Positions 24,830 to 33,533 of a DNA stretch of 48,903 nucleotides are shown here, in pieces (the first letter of the stretch is position 1; each line of letters starts with the position of its first letter). The stretch comes from Clostridiales bacterium. GTDB lineage: Bacteria > Bacillota > Clostridia > Oscillospirales > Acutalibacteraceae. Position numbers and translations under genes: made by a program. Location of the stretch: assembly GCA_022791355.1 (NCBI GenBank), contig JAAVYX010000098.1, positions 1 through 48,903 of the forward strand, given 5' to 3'. The notes beneath the pieces were generated by a model. The model was not told the DNA's origin. It made no database searches and worked only from the letters and a program-made list of their open reading frames with translations.

Positions 24830-25600
24830 TTGGGAAAAATTATTGCAATCGTCAATCAGAAGGGCGGCGTAGGGAAAACGACTACGGCGGTCAACCTGTC
24901 TGCGGCCATCGGCGCGGCGGGGAAGAAAACCCTTTTGTGCGATATAGACCCCCAGGGCAACAGCACCAGCGGTTACGGCGTGAGTAAGCGGGAGGTAAAG
25001 AAGTCGTCCTACGAACTGCTCATCGGCGAGGCCGAAATCGGCCAGACGATTCTCAAAACCCACTTTAAAAACGTAGATCTGATCCCGGCCAATATGGAAC
25101 TGGCTGGCGCGGAGGTGGAGCTCATCGGCTTGGACAGGCGGGAGGCCCATCTGAAAACGGCCCTTTCCCAGGTGCGGGAGCGGTACGATTTTATTTTTCT
25201 GGACTGTCCGCCCTCGCTGGGACTAATTACCATCAACGCCCTCAACGCCAGCGACACCATCCTGGTACCGATCCAGTGCGAGTATTACGCTATGGAGGGC
25301 TTATCCCAGCTGATGGCCACCGTCCGGCAGATCAAAAGATTGTATAATCCCCAGCTGGATATGGAAGGGGTGCTCCTAACCATGTACGACGGCCGGCTGA
25401 ACCTGACCCAGCAGGTGGTCAACGAGGTGAAACGGTTCTTTCCCAAAAAGGTTTTTTCCACCGTGGTGCCCCGTTCGGTCCGGCTTTCCGAGGCCCCCAG
25501 CTTTGGGCAGCCTATCCAGTATTACGACGGACGCTCCAAGGGCGCGGAGGCCTATGACGCGCTGGCCAAGGAGCTGATCAAGCAGAATAAGAAGAGGTGA
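24830..25600 (+). CDS. parA: Chromosome partitioning ATPase ParA (Soj)
   Basis: Walker-type ATPase of the ParABS system, 256 residues, cytoplasmic and nucleoid-associated. The TTG at 24830 is preceded by AGGGAGGGG. The deviant Walker A is KGGVGKTTT (11-19), with the signature lysine K11. LLCDIDPQGN, FLDCPPSLG (Walker B) and PIQCEYYAMEGLSQL follow. Short N-terminus as in Soj, with no HTH, so a chromosomal type Ib-like protein rather than a plasmid ParA. Its stop overlaps the GTG region before parB, and the two are cotranscribed. Confidence 0.96.
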   Translation: MGKIIAIVNQKGGVGKTTTAVNLSAAIGAAGKKTLLCDIDPQGNSTSGYGVSKREVKKSSYELLIGEAEIGQTILKTHFKNVDLIPANMELAGAEVELIGLDRREAHLKTALSQVRERYDFIFLDCPPSLGLITINALNASDTILVPIQCEYYAMEGLSQLMATVRQIKRLYNPQLDMEGVLLTMYDGRLNLTQQVVNEVKRFFPKKVFSTVVPRSVRLSEAPSFGQPIQYYDGRSKGAEAYDALAKELIKQNKKR

Positions 25601-25605
25601 CGAGG

Positions 25606-26478
25606 ATGGCCAAAAAAGGAGGACTGGGCAGGGGGCTGGACGCGCTGTTCAGTGAAAATTCCGGCGAAGAGCAGTCGGCCGTGGAGGTGCGCCTGTCCGA
25701 GATCGAGCCCAACCGGGAACAGCCCCGTAAGGATTTCGACCAGGAGGCCCTGGCCCAGCTGGCCGAAAGTATCCGGGAACATGGGCTGATCCAGCCCATC
25801 CTGGTGCGCCCTCTGCCGGGAGGGACCTATCAGATTGTGGCGGGCGAACGCCGGTGGCGGGCCAGCCGTCTGGCAGGCCTTACCGCCGTGCCGGTCATCA
25901 TCCGGGAGCTGGACGATACCGCCGCCATGGAGCTGGCCCTTATCGAAAACCTGCAGCGGGAGGATCTCAACCCCGTAGAGGAAGCCCTAGGCTATAAGAC
26001 CCTGATGGAAGACTATGGCATGACCCAGGAGCTGGCCGCCCAGCGGGTGGGAAAGTCTCGCCCGGCCGTGGCCAACGCCCTGCGATTGCTGAACCTGCCC
26101 GAAAAGGAATTGACCATGGTGCGTTCGGGCGAGATTTCCGCCGGACACGGCCGAGCCCTTTTGTCCATCTCTGAACCGGAGTTGTACGAAAAAGCAGTCA
26201 AAATGGCCAAGGCCGGTATGTCGGTGCGGGAAATCGAGAAGCTGTCTAAGGCCGAGAAAAAGGCGGGCGAGAAAAAAACGGCCGAAGGCGGCGTTAAAGA
26301 CAGTAAAAAGCCAACCGGCGACACCTTTTACAGCGAGCTGGAGCTGGCCCTCAAGGCCGAGCTGGGCCGGAAGGTGCGTATTCTGAAGAGCGGCCGGAAG
26401 GGAACCCTGGAAATCGAATTTTACGATAAAGAGGATTTGGCTTCCATCGCCTCTCGTCTGGCCGGGACCGAATGGTAA
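25606..26478 (+). CDS. parB: Chromosome partitioning protein ParB (Spo0J)
   Basis: CTP-dependent clamp that loads at parS and spreads, stimulating ParA and recruiting SMC. 290 residues. The ATG at 25606 lies seven bases after AGAGGTG and follows the classic start MAKKGGLGRGLDALF. ParB/Srx domain with SEIEPNREQPRKDFD, LAESIREHGLIQPILV and the CTP-binding GERRWRASRLAG. ENLQREDLNPVEEALGY and the HTH MTQELAAQRVGKSRPAVANALRLL follow, then GHGRALLS, typical of ParB rather than Noc. The linker is lysine-rich and the C-terminal dimerisation domain is intact. Three parS-like sites lie within 4 kb upstream. Confidence 0.96.
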   Translation: MAKKGGLGRGLDALFSENSGEEQSAVEVRLSEIEPNREQPRKDFDQEALAQLAESIREHGLIQPILVRPLPGGTYQIVAGERRWRASRLAGLTAVPVIIRELDDTAAMELALIENLQREDLNPVEEALGYKTLMEDYGMTQELAAQRVGKSRPAVANALRLLNLPEKELTMVRSGEISAGHGRALLSISEPELYEKAVKMAKAGMSVREIEKLSKAEKKAGEKKTAEGGVKDSKKPTGDTFYSELELALKAELGRKVRILKSGRKGTLEIEFYDKEDLASIASRLAGTEW

Positions 26479-26504
26479 AATATCTGCTTTGCAGATATTT
26501 TACC
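26474..26504 (+). terminator. Perfect hairpin overlapping the parB stop codon
   Basis: GGTAAAATATCTGC, loop TTT, GCAGATATTTTACC. The TAA stop (26476-26478) is inside the left arm. There is no T-run after the stem apart from the TTTT inside it, so termination is possible but not certain. Confidence 0.55.
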
Positions 26505-26816
26505 CGACAGGACGGCCCTGCGCCTGTGCGCTCTGGTATGGAGCGTCCCGATTCGGGAAGCGGTTTGCTACCCCAAATCGCAAACACAGGAGCGCGGGGA
26601 TGCCAATGATAAAAAGAACTGGAGCTGTTACCAATATAAAGAGAAAATGGCGACGGGGATAGAATTTGCAGGACAAGACGGAGGATCTAACTGCTCAACA
26701 GAGCGGCTAAGTCCTCGCAGGGGAGAACAATCCAGTCCTGCACTTTCTGGATCGCTGATCTTTTCGTAGTATGCTGGGGCTGCTCCAGATATCCCTGTAG
26801 GGAATGGAAGGATAAA
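26505..26816. other. parB to serS gap
   Basis: About 310 bases with no gene. I looked for a T-box leader, common before Firmicutes serS, and saw no AGGGTGGNACCGCG-like box. No other structured element was recognised. Confidence 0.5.
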
Positions 26817-26835
26817 AAGAAAGAGGTTGTTTCAC

Positions 26836-28116
26836 ATGCTGGATATCAAACGCATCCGCAGCAATCCCCAAGAGGTGAAGGCTGCTATGAAAACCCGTAA
26901 CGCCGATATGGACGCCGTTATCGACGAGCTGCTGGCCATCGACGATAAACGCCGGGAGCTTATGGGCCAAACCGAAGGTATGAAGGCCGAGCAAAACGCC
27001 GCCTCCAAGGAGATCCCCCGAATCAAAAAGGAAGGGGGAGACGTGGCCCCCATCATGGAGCGTATGAAGGAGCTGGCCGCCCAGGTCAAGGAGCTGGGGG
27101 CCGAGCAGGCGGCGCTGGAGGAAAAACAGCGGGATCTGTTGCTGCGTATTCCCAATATGCCCCATGAAAGCGTACCTGTGGGCAAGGACGACAGTGAAAA
27201 CGCGGAGGTCCGCCGCTGGGGCGAGCCTACCGCCTTCGACTACGAGCCCAAGGCCCACTGGGATATCGGGGCTGATTTAGGGATTCTGGACCCCGAAACG
27301 GCCGCCAAAGTGACCGGCGCGCGGTTCCATTTCTATAAGGGGCTGGGGGCTCGTCTGGAGCGGGCGGTCATCAACTTCTATCTCAATACCCATACCGAGC
27401 GGGGCTATACCGAGGTTTTTCCTCCCTTTATGGCAAATCGGGCCTCTATGACCGGCACCGGCCAGCTTCCCAAGTTTGAGGAGGACGCCTTCAAGCTCCA
27501 GAACGCGGATTACTTCTTAATCCCCACAGCCGAGGTCCCGGTGACGAATATGCATCGGGACGAGATTTTAGACGGGCAGAAGCTTCCTTTAAAGTACTGC
27601 GCCTATTCGGCCTGCTTCCGGGCCGAGGCCGGATCGGCCGGCAGGGATACCCGGGGTCTTATCCGGCAGCATCAGTTCAATAAGGTGGAGCTGGTCAAGT
27701 TTGTCCGTCCCGAGGAGTCCTACGCCGAGCTGGAAAAGCTGACCAACGACGCCGAGCGAGTGCTGCAGCTTTTGGGGCTTCCCTATCGGGTGGTGACCCT
27801 GTCTACCGGCGACCTGGGTTTCTCCTCGGCCAAAACCTATGACATCGAGGTCTGGATGCCCTCCTACGGCCGGTATCTGGAGATTTCCAGCTGTTCCAAT
27901 TTCGAGGACTACCAGGCCCGCCGGGCCTCCATCCGCTTTAAGGACGGCCCCAAGGACAAGGCCCAGCTGGCGCATACCCTCAACGGCTCCGGCGTGGCCG
28001 TCGGCCGTACCGTGGCCGCTATCCTGGAAAACTTCCAGAACGGGGACGGTACGGTAACCGTACCCGAGGTCCTGCGTCCCTATATGGGCTGCGACGTCAT
28101 CGGCAGGCAAGCGTGA
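26836..28116 (+). CDS. serS: Seryl-tRNA synthetase
   Basis: Class II aminoacyl-tRNA synthetase charging tRNA-Ser and tRNA-Sec. The ATG at 26836 (426 residues) begins [14 protein letters not shown], nine bases after AAGAGG. The N-terminal coiled-coil tRNA-binding arm is about residues 30-105. The catalytic core has [23 protein letters not shown], motif 2 [21 protein letters not shown], and motif 3 within [20 protein letters not shown], ending [10 protein letters not shown]. Length is standard. It stands alone as a transcription unit. Confidence 0.97.
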   Translation: MLDIKRIRSNPQEVKAAMKTRNADMDAVIDELLAIDDKRRELMGQTEGMKAEQNAASKEIPRIKKEGGDVAPIMERMKELAAQVKELGAEQAALEEKQRDLLLRIPNMPHESVPVGKDDSENAEVRRWGEPTAFDYEPKAHWDIGADLGILDPETAAKVTGARFHFYKGLGARLERAVINFYLNTHTERGYTEVFPPFMANRASMTGTGQLPKFEEDAFKLQNADYFLIPTAEVPVTNMHRDEILDGQKLPLKYCAYSACFRAEAGSAGRDTRGLIRQHQFNKVELVKFVRPEESYAELEKLTNDAERVLQLLGLPYRVVTLSTGDLGFSSAKTYDIEVWMPSYGRYLEISSCSNFEDYQARRASIRFKDGPKDKAQLAHTLNGSGVAVGRTVAAILENFQNGDGTVTVPEVLRPYMGCDVIGRQA

Positions 28117-28435
28117 TTTGCCTGACAGCCGTACGCGCAGGCCGTACCTGCCATGATCCAGTAGGCGTACGTCTATTGGATCATGGGCCTCCTCGCCGTC
28201 CTGTGTTTGCGATTTTGCGTCGCAAACCGCTCTCCGGTTCGGAACGCTCTGTTGTGTAGAGCATATAGACGCGGGGCCGTCTCGGGATCATAACCGCTTT
28301 TCGGTTATGATCCCTTGCGAATATAGAAGGCGGCCGGACTGTGAGAGCAGTTATGAAGATCAACCGAGGCCCACGCGCCGGGAACGGCCGGGCGCCGCGT
28401 ATATCAAAGACCAGACCTGCGGCATGTCGGTATAA
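28117..28435. other. Gap after serS with two hairpins
   Basis: No gene supported. CCATGATCCAGTA pairs with TATTGGATCATGG (28151-28186). GGGATCATAACCG, loop CTTTT, CGGTTATGATCCC forms a perfect 13 bp hairpin (28284-28314). Neither has a T-run. Confidence 0.6.
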
Positions 28436-28665
28436 AAAGGGGAGGAAAAATATCTGACCGCCTTGTTGTTTTGAGCGGCCGGCAGTTTATTTCTCCCCCT
28501 TGAATAACAGAGTAGTCGTTATGAAAGCCCCTCTCCAGGGGCAGTGCTGCACCGTAAGGAATGCTGTGTATGGGTGTTCTCCCCCTTTCCGGTTATTTGA
28601 TCGTACACCGCCGCCGAAAATAATGCATACTGCAAGGGCCCCGTCCGCCGCCGGGGCCCCTTTAT
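28436..28665 (+). other. Structured non-coding region before the thioesterase gene
   Basis: An imperfect long stem pairs AGGGGAGGAAAAAT with ATTTCTCCCCCTT (about 28439-28502), with inner CTG-CCGC/GCGG-CAG pairing. CCCCT-CTCC-AGGGG (28530-28543) follows. It ends in GGGCCCCG/CGGGGCCC (28636-28659) followed by TTTATA, directly before the AAGGAG site. This could be a leader RNA or small RNA with a terminator; it matches no riboswitch class I recognise. Confidence 0.4.
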
Positions 28666-28680
28666 AAAGGAGCTGATCGC

Positions 28681-29451
28681 GTGTCCCAGCAAAAGGAAAC
28701 CTGTCCCGCCATGCGGGGGGACTGTACCTGGGAATATACCGTCGCGTCCTACGACGTGGCCCCCAACCGAAGCCTGCGCTTATCCGCCCAGCTCAAGCTG
28801 CAGCAGGAGGTGGGGGAGAAGCACCTGGAGCAGGCTGGCTTCCCCTATACCTACCTCTACGACGAGCTGGGGCTGGTCTTTGTTCTCACCCGGGCGGCCA
28901 GCCGTATTTACCGGGCCCCCGTGTTCGAGGAGCCGGTGACCGTAACGACCTGGTGCAAGGGCCTGCAGGGGATCCAATACCTGCGCTGCTACCGCTTCTG
29001 CGATATGCAGGGCAATCTTCTTATAGACAGCGCCACAACCTTCGCTCTCATCAACGCGAGGGATCATCAGCTGGTGCGCCCTTCCACCGTCAAGGAGTTT
29101 GAACGCTTTGTCCACCTGCCCGACCGGGAGAATACCTGTAAAAAACCCGGCCGTATCCTCCTGCCCCCGGATTTGGAAAAGGCGGACGACCGCCGGCTCT
29201 ACCACTCGGATATGGATTACAACGGCCATCTGAACAATACGGTCTACGGCGATTTTATCACCGACTATTTACCGGCCGGCCTGGCGGACAAAGTTCCGTC
29301 CAGCTTCCAAATCCACTTTGCAGCAGAAGCGGGACTGGGGGAGACTCTGGCGATATACACCGCCCGGCAGGGCGATACGGCCTACTGTAAAGGCGAGCAT
29401 GCCCGGGGACTCTGCTTTGAGGCTTCCTGTACCTTTGGGGAAGACCAATAA
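28681..29451 (+). CDS. Acyl-ACP thioesterase
   Basis: Predicted hydrolase releasing fatty acids from acyl carrier protein (FatA/FatB-like, double hot-dog fold), 256 residues. The GTG start is nine bases after AAGGAG. The first hot-dog domain has SYDVAPNRSLRLSAQLKLQQEVGEKHLEQAG and LGLVFVLTRAASRIYRAP. The second has the signature YHSDMDYNGHLNNTVYGDFITDYLP with the catalytic-region N-x-H-x-N, then SSFQIHFAAEAGLGETL. Cytoplasmic, with no signal peptide. It is alone, with no fatty-acid synthesis genes nearby. Substrate chain length cannot be told from sequence. Confidence 0.9.
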   Translation: MSQQKETCPAMRGDCTWEYTVASYDVAPNRSLRLSAQLKLQQEVGEKHLEQAGFPYTYLYDELGLVFVLTRAASRIYRAPVFEEPVTVTTWCKGLQGIQYLRCYRFCDMQGNLLIDSATTFALINARDHQLVRPSTVKEFERFVHLPDRENTCKKPGRILLPPDLEKADDRRLYHSDMDYNGHLNNTVYGDFITDYLPAGLADKVPSSFQIHFAAEAGLGETLAIYTARQGDTAYCKGEHARGLCFEASCTFGEDQ

Positions 29452-29553
29452 ATTGGCTATGGCCGGTCCCAAGAAAGCTTCTTCTGACCTTCATCCCAAG
29501 GCTTTCGTAGCAGACGGCGCGGAAAACGCTGACTCAAAAATTGTCAAAAGAAG

Positions 29554-29736
29554 AGCGGCGCGGCTTCATGCCGCGCCGCTTGAGCTTGTCGACAAGCTCT
29601 GGAAGGGGGTCAGACCCCCTTTCCAACTACCCCCTACAAATCCCATGGTCATGGGATTTGTAGTTGCCAAAACTGACGCATGTGTCACCAGGCACATGTC
29701 ATCCGTTTGCGCGGCTTTATGCCGCGCCGCTTGGCG
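29554..29736. repeat. Array of six hairpins bounded by a duplicated stem
   Basis: In order: AGCGGCGCGGC-TTCAT-GCCGCGCCGCT (29554-29580); palindrome GAGCTTGTCGACAAGCTC (29582-29599); GGAAGGGGGTC/GACCCCCTTTCC (29601-29624); CTACAAATCCCATG-GT-CATGGGATTTGTAG (29634-29663); GCATGTG/CACATGT (about 29677-29698); GCGCGGC-TTTAT-GCCGCGC (29709-29727). The first and last stems are near copies, including the flanking CGCTTG. No gene is present. The first may act as the thioesterase terminator. Confidence 0.8.
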
Positions 29737-29814
29737 TTTTAAATATGCTCCTGCATAAAATATAGAGCGTCGCGGTTTTAGCTTCTTGACCTAACGCCGG
29801 CATCTGCGCTTTCG

Positions 29815-30444
29815 CTATAATTCCCGTCTCCGATAAAAGTAGACGGACAGCGCCCAGGACAGAACAAAGAGCAGAGCCGCCCCGGCTGCCAGGCAAAGCA
29901 AACCGGTCGAGACCGGCAGCCGAAGAGGCAGGCCGTCGTCGGAAAACAGGCCGAAGAGGCAGGCGAGGGCAATGTACATGAGGATAACCACCGCATAGTA
30001 GACGATCCGGCCCTTTTCCGCGCCGAATTTGAAGATGACGGGCAGCAGAATGGCCGGCGACAGGAGCCCTACGCTGAACAGGGTCCCGGTAAGCTGCAAA
30101 AGAGCGGCGGGGTCAAAGGCGTGCAGATACAGCCTGCCGACCAGCTGTACGCCGACGCACAGGACCAGACTCAGGACTAAAGACAGCAGCGCCATAACAT
30201 ATTTCACCGAAACCAGCAGCCTACGGGTATAGGGCAGGGCCTCGGCGTAGCCGTTCCATTTGCTCCGCTCGTCGTAGGAAATGAGGGTCACCGGAATCAT
30301 GCTGGCCAGCAGAACGGGATAGAAGGTGAAAAAGAGGTTCCCGTTTCCCGAAGCCGACACCGCCGCGAAAATCACAACGATCAGCAGATAGGCCTTGCAG
30401 TATTTGACCGTCATATAGAAATCCTTGCGCAGTAACCCCTTCAT
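29815..30444 (-). CDS. ABC-2 type transporter permease
   Basis: Membrane subunit of 209 residues starting at the ATG complementary to 30442-30444 (MKGLLRKDFYMTVKYCKAYL), about eight bases after AAGGAGGG; a longer frame upstream overlaps the ATPase gene. About six hydrophobic helices are seen. The cytosolic loop SYDERSKWNGYAEALPYTRR after helix 2 is typical of clostridial ABC-2 permeases paired with YtrA-type regulators. It follows the ATPase stop by one base, so translation is coupled. Probable exporter; the cargo (drug, lantibiotic or cell-envelope compound) is unknown. Confidence 0.82.
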   Translation of the reverse strand: MKGLLRKDFYMTVKYCKAYLLIVVIFAAVSASGNGNLFFTFYPVLLASMIPVTLISYDERSKWNGYAEALPYTRRLLVSVKYVMALLSLVLSLVLCVGVQLVGRLYLHAFDPAALLQLTGTLFSVGLLSPAILLPVIFKFGAEKGRIVYYAVVILMYIALACLFGLFSDDGLPLRLPVSTGLLCLAAGAALLFVLSWALSVYFYRRREL

Positions 30445-30445
30445 G

Positions 30446-31288
30446 TCAGTTTCCCTCCTTGACCATATAAACGAACAGGTCCTCAATACCCACCGGCCCC
30501 GCCTGTAAGCCCGTCGGCAGCAGATCCCGCCGTACCACGGCTTCCACCCCGTAGGCCGCGGTTCTTTTGCCCTTCACCGCCGCCCGATCCAGCGCGGCCA
30601 GCTGCTCTTGTGTACAATGGATCATACCATACTGCTCCAGCAGCCGGTCCTTCTCCTCGCACAGCAGCAGCTTACCCTTGTGCAGAAAAGCGATATAGTC
30701 GCAGAGCTTCTCCAAGTCGCTGACAATGTGGGAGGAAATGAGAACGGCGTGATTCGCCTCCCGGGTGAACTCGCTGAAAATCTCCAGCGCCTCGTCCCGC
30801 ACCACCGGGTCCAGACCGCTGGTGGCCTCGTCCAGAATAAGCAGCCTGGGATGATGGGAGAGGGCGGCGGCTATCCCCAGCTTCATCTTCATGCCCCGGG
30901 AAAAATCCTTGAAGGGCCGATTGTCCGGCAGACTAAACCGCCGCAGATAATCCCTGTAAAGCCGGTCGTCCCATCTTTTGTAGGTGTGACGCAGAATATT
31001 GCCTACTTGTAAGGCCGTCAGACAATCAGGCAGGCCGACCTCGTCCAGCACAACCCCCAGGTCCTCCTTGACGGCCCGAAAGTCGGCCCGTTCGTCCTGT
31101 CCCAAAATACGGATATCGCCGCCGTCCTTTCGAATCATGCGCAGAATCAGCTTGATAGCGGTGGTTTTGCCCGCCCCGTTTTCCCCGATAAGCCCCATGA
31201 TGCAGCCCTGGGGCAGGGTCAGGCTTACGTTGTCCAAGGTAAAGTCCTTGTAGTTTTTTCTGACATTTCGCAGCTCCAATGCGTTCAT
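30446..31288 (-). CDS. ABC transporter ATP-binding protein
   Basis: Nucleotide-binding subunit, 280 residues. Walker A GENGAGKTT (about 35-43), variant signature FSRGMKMKLGIAAALSHHP instead of LSGGQ, Walker B LLILDEATSGLDP, and the H-loop ISSHIVSDLE. The C-terminal 60 residues are a non-conserved accessory part common in ABC-2 exporters. Its ATG overlaps the GntR stop (ATGA), and the permease begins right after. This is a regulator-ATPase-permease operon like ytr/bcrA-type systems; self-controlled by the GntR protein is the likely mode. Confidence 0.92.
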   Translation of the reverse strand: MNALELRNVRKNYKDFTLDNVSLTLPQGCIMGLIGENGAGKTTAIKLILRMIRKDGGDIRILGQDERADFRAVKEDLGVVLDEVGLPDCLTALQVGNILRHTYKRWDDRLYRDYLRRFSLPDNRPFKDFSRGMKMKLGIAAALSHHPRLLILDEATSGLDPVVRDEALEIFSEFTREANHAVLISSHIVSDLEKLCDYIAFLHKGKLLLCEEKDRLLEQYGMIHCTQEQLAALDRAAVKGKRTAAYGVEAVVRRDLLPTGLQAGPVGIEDLFVYMVKEGN

Positions 31289-31665
31289 ATGTCCTCCTCC
31301 TCGCCAAGAATATAGAGCATGTCGGCCAGCTCCTGCCGGCTGAGATTGCAGGAGGCGGCCAGCCGGGCGATCTCCTGCAAATATTTTTCGATTTTTTTCA
31401 GGTTTTCCTCTCGCAGCAGCTCCACATTTTTTGGAGCCACAAAGCAGCCCTTACCCGCCACCGTGTAGATAAATCCCTCCTTTTCCAGCTCGTCGTAGGC
31501 CCTTTTGGTGGTGATGACGCTGATGCGTAAATCCTTGGCCAGATTGCGGATGGAGGGAAGGGGACTGTCCTCGGTCAGCTCGCCGCTGATAATCAGGTTT
31601 TTCATCTGGGCGTATATCTGATCGTAGATGGGCGCGCCGCTGCGGTTGTCGATAAAGATATGCAC
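31285..31665 (-). CDS. GntR-family (YtrA subfamily) repressor
   Basis: A 126-residue transcriptional regulator. The N-terminal winged HTH has APIYDQIYAQMKNLIISGEL, PLPSIRNLAKDLRISVITTKRAYDELEKEGFIYTVAGKGCFV, which is the classic GntR DNA-binding domain. The C-terminal part is only about 50 helical residues, as in the YtrA subfamily that controls ABC transporter operons. First gene of the operon, under a consensus promoter whose -10 is embedded in AT-rich inverted repeats (31684-31715), the probable operator. Confidence 0.92.
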   Translation of the reverse strand: MHIFIDNRSGAPIYDQIYAQMKNLIISGELTEDSPLPSIRNLAKDLRISVITTKRAYDELEKEGFIYTVAGKGCFVAPKNVELLREENLKKIEKYLQEIARLAASCNLSRQELADMLYILGEEEDI

Positions 31666-31683
31666 AGCGATGCTCCTTTCTTA

Positions 31684-31728
31684 TATACTGTTCATATACA
31701 GTATATACAGTATACTCTAGCTTGTCAA
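31684..31728 (-). promoter_or_regulatory. gntR-ABC operon promoter and operator
   Basis: On the minus strand TTGACA (31723-31728), a 17-base spacer and TATACT (31700-31705). Overlapping it is ACTGTATATGAACAGT with further CTGTATA repeats, matching the style of YtrA operators. A repressor bound here would cover the -10. Confidence 0.85.
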
Positions 31729-31992
31729 GAAGGATTTTTTTGAATGCTTGATATATATGCTGTAGGCGGCGACTCCCGGGAAGCCGGTTAGACCGAAAAC
31801 GGTTGCCGATTTGGGCGGCCGGGGGGCTTTATAAAAATGAAACGGCCTCGGGCCGGGACTCTCGGACGGCTATGATTTGCGCATCTGCCCATTCCGGCGG
31901 ATAGACCCTTTCATTTTAAAAGACCCCGGGAAAGAGACACTCCGTAAGGAAGCTATCATAGACAAAGAGGCATAAGTTGTTTTTTTATTAAG
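31729..31992. other. Divergent gap between gntR and the nucleotidyltransferase gene
   Basis: No gene seen. A weak long-range inverted repeat pairs the area of TTATAAAAATGAAA (about 31830) with TTTCATTTTAAAAG (about 31909). No convincing promoter for the downstream gene was recognised. Confidence 0.4.
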
Positions 31993-32013
31993 ATGAATGA
32001 GGAGAATGATTTT

Positions 32014-33054
32014 ATGAATGAAATCGATAAAAAAATTATTGATGCAATCATAAAAAAAGCAGAAGCGGCATGCCCAAATTCACTGGCACTCATAGGCTTG
32101 TACGGCTCGGTCGCTACAGGGGATACTCATGAAAAATCCGACCTTGATTTGATGATTTTAATCAATGACGAACATGGATGGCAACTGGCTGATACATTTA
32201 TTTTAAATGATGTCGAAATTGGATATGATATTTATTGTACCACTTGGGAGATGCTTGAAGAGGATGCGAAATGCAATCACGCACATCTGTCCAAATTGCT
32301 TGACTCACCATTGGTCTATATAAGAGAACAAAGTGCTGTCCAAAGACTCGAAGGATTGAGAAAAAAAGCATTAGCCCTTCTGTCATCAGATAAGCGGTAT
32401 AAAAAGGCGCAAGCGGCTTTTAACAATGCGAAAAAAATATATGCAGACTGCTTCCTGTCAGATTCAGTCTCACAGATTCGCACCGATGCTGGCGCAGTGA
32501 TTTATTTTCTGCTGGATGCAGCTATGCTCTATCACGGCAGATACTTCAGAAAAGGGGTGAAAAGAACATTTGAGGAGTTGGAATCACTGAACATACCCTT
32601 CAATGTGGAGGAAAAAGTCATGAACATTATCCGTGCAGAAACGAATACTGAAATCAGAAACGGACTGACGGATCTGATGAGAACGATGCAGGCGTATTTA
32701 TTGTTCCCTCATGAAAAAACTACACCCAATCAGGACAATATTTCCGGCACATATGAAGAAATGTTCTCCAACTGGCGGAACAAAATGCAGGAAGCCTCAG
32801 ATAGAAGAGATTTATTTTCTTCCTTTATGAACATGGCTTCATTCCAGTGTATGATTAATGAAATTGCGGAAAATGTCGCAGTGAATGAATTTGAGATTAT
32901 GAACAGTTTTGATCCTCACAATCCGGAAAAGAATTTAAAGATTTTTGATAATACCTTAGATAGATATCTGGAAGAGTATTGTAAAGCAGGAATTAGTCCA
33001 AAGTGTTTTGCAAATGTGAATGATTTTATTGTGAATTATTTAGAAATAGTATAG
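32014..33054 (+). CDS. Polymerase-beta-type nucleotidyltransferase protein
   Basis: A 346-residue protein. The ATG at 32014 is chosen because GAGGAG lies nine bases upstream, inside the longer frame that opens at 31993. The N-terminal nucleotidyltransferase domain shows LYGSVATGDTHEKSDLDLMIL, i.e. GS (31-32) and two metal-binding aspartates (43 and 45), followed by VEIGYDIYCTTWEML, a possible third carboxylate. The C-terminal 230 residues are helical, resembling substrate domains of aminoglycoside adenylyltransferase-like proteins. Substrate unknown; a resistance role should not be assumed. The gene is much more AT-rich than its surroundings, suggesting transfer. Confidence 0.8.
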   Translation: MNEIDKKIIDAIIKKAEAACPNSLALIGLYGSVATGDTHEKSDLDLMILINDEHGWQLADTFILNDVEIGYDIYCTTWEMLEEDAKCNHAHLSKLLDSPLVYIREQSAVQRLEGLRKKALALLSSDKRYKKAQAAFNNAKKIYADCFLSDSVSQIRTDAGAVIYFLLDAAMLYHGRYFRKGVKRTFEELESLNIPFNVEEKVMNIIRAETNTEIRNGLTDLMRTMQAYLLFPHEKTTPNQDNISGTYEEMFSNWRNKMQEASDRRDLFSSFMNMASFQCMINEIAENVAVNEFEIMNSFDPHNPEKNLKIFDNTLDRYLEEYCKAGISPKCFANVNDFIVNYLEIV

Positions 33055-33533
33055 ACGCTTTTTGACCTTACTATAGAATCAGAAACAGAAAGAAGCATAA
33101 TCTTATCAACTTTTAGTTTATCGAAGAACTCAACACATGATCTTACTTCCTAATGCGGTAGTGTCCACAGGTTTAGTTAGCGAGCATCTGATTTTGACAC
33201 CAAAATCCAAAGTCCGCACCCCCAAAAAGGCGCGGACTTTGTTTATACATTTACTATTGACATGACTTCCTTACGGAGGGGCCCCCGATAGGCCGGCCGT
33301 TTTTTATAGATTGCCTTTGGCAATCTATAAAAAATCCGTTCCCGTATGGATACGGCCGCATCTTCCGCCTTAAACGCTTTTGAGCTGGCGGCCGTCATCT
33401 TCAAGAAGGATACCTTGCGTTTCGAAACCGGACATGGTAAAATCAGGATATCATAACCGCAAAGCGGTTACTGCATCGGACCCGCAGCCTTATATCTGCC
33501 AATTATGCCACGCGCCGATGAGGGGGAATGGTT
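33055..33533. other. Gap with terminator and two hairpins
   Basis: No gene seen. Besides the terminator at 33208-33246 it holds a perfect 16 bp AT-rich hairpin with loop TTT (33300-33334) and a weaker one, ATAACCGC-AAA-GCGGTTA (about 33452-33469). The latter shares its stem core with the hairpin at 28284-28314. Confidence 0.7.
33208..33246 (+). terminator. Terminator after the nucleotidyltransferase gene
   Basis: CAAAGTCCGC (33208-33217) pairs with GCGGACTTTG (33232-33241), followed by TTTAT. Lies 154 bases after the stop. Confidence 0.7.

Noticed and set aside
26505-26830. T-box riboswitch before serS
   Set aside because: No T-box consensus or specifier-loop architecture could be found.
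26828-26843. Possible fourth parS at the serS start
   Set aside because: TGTTTCACATG matches the left 11 bases, but the right half is CTGGA instead of AAACA, so only a half site.
31780-31795. Possible Noc binding site at ACTCCCGGGAAG
   Set aside because: Only the CCCGGGAA centre matches; the left arm is wrong, and a single weak match is expected by chance.
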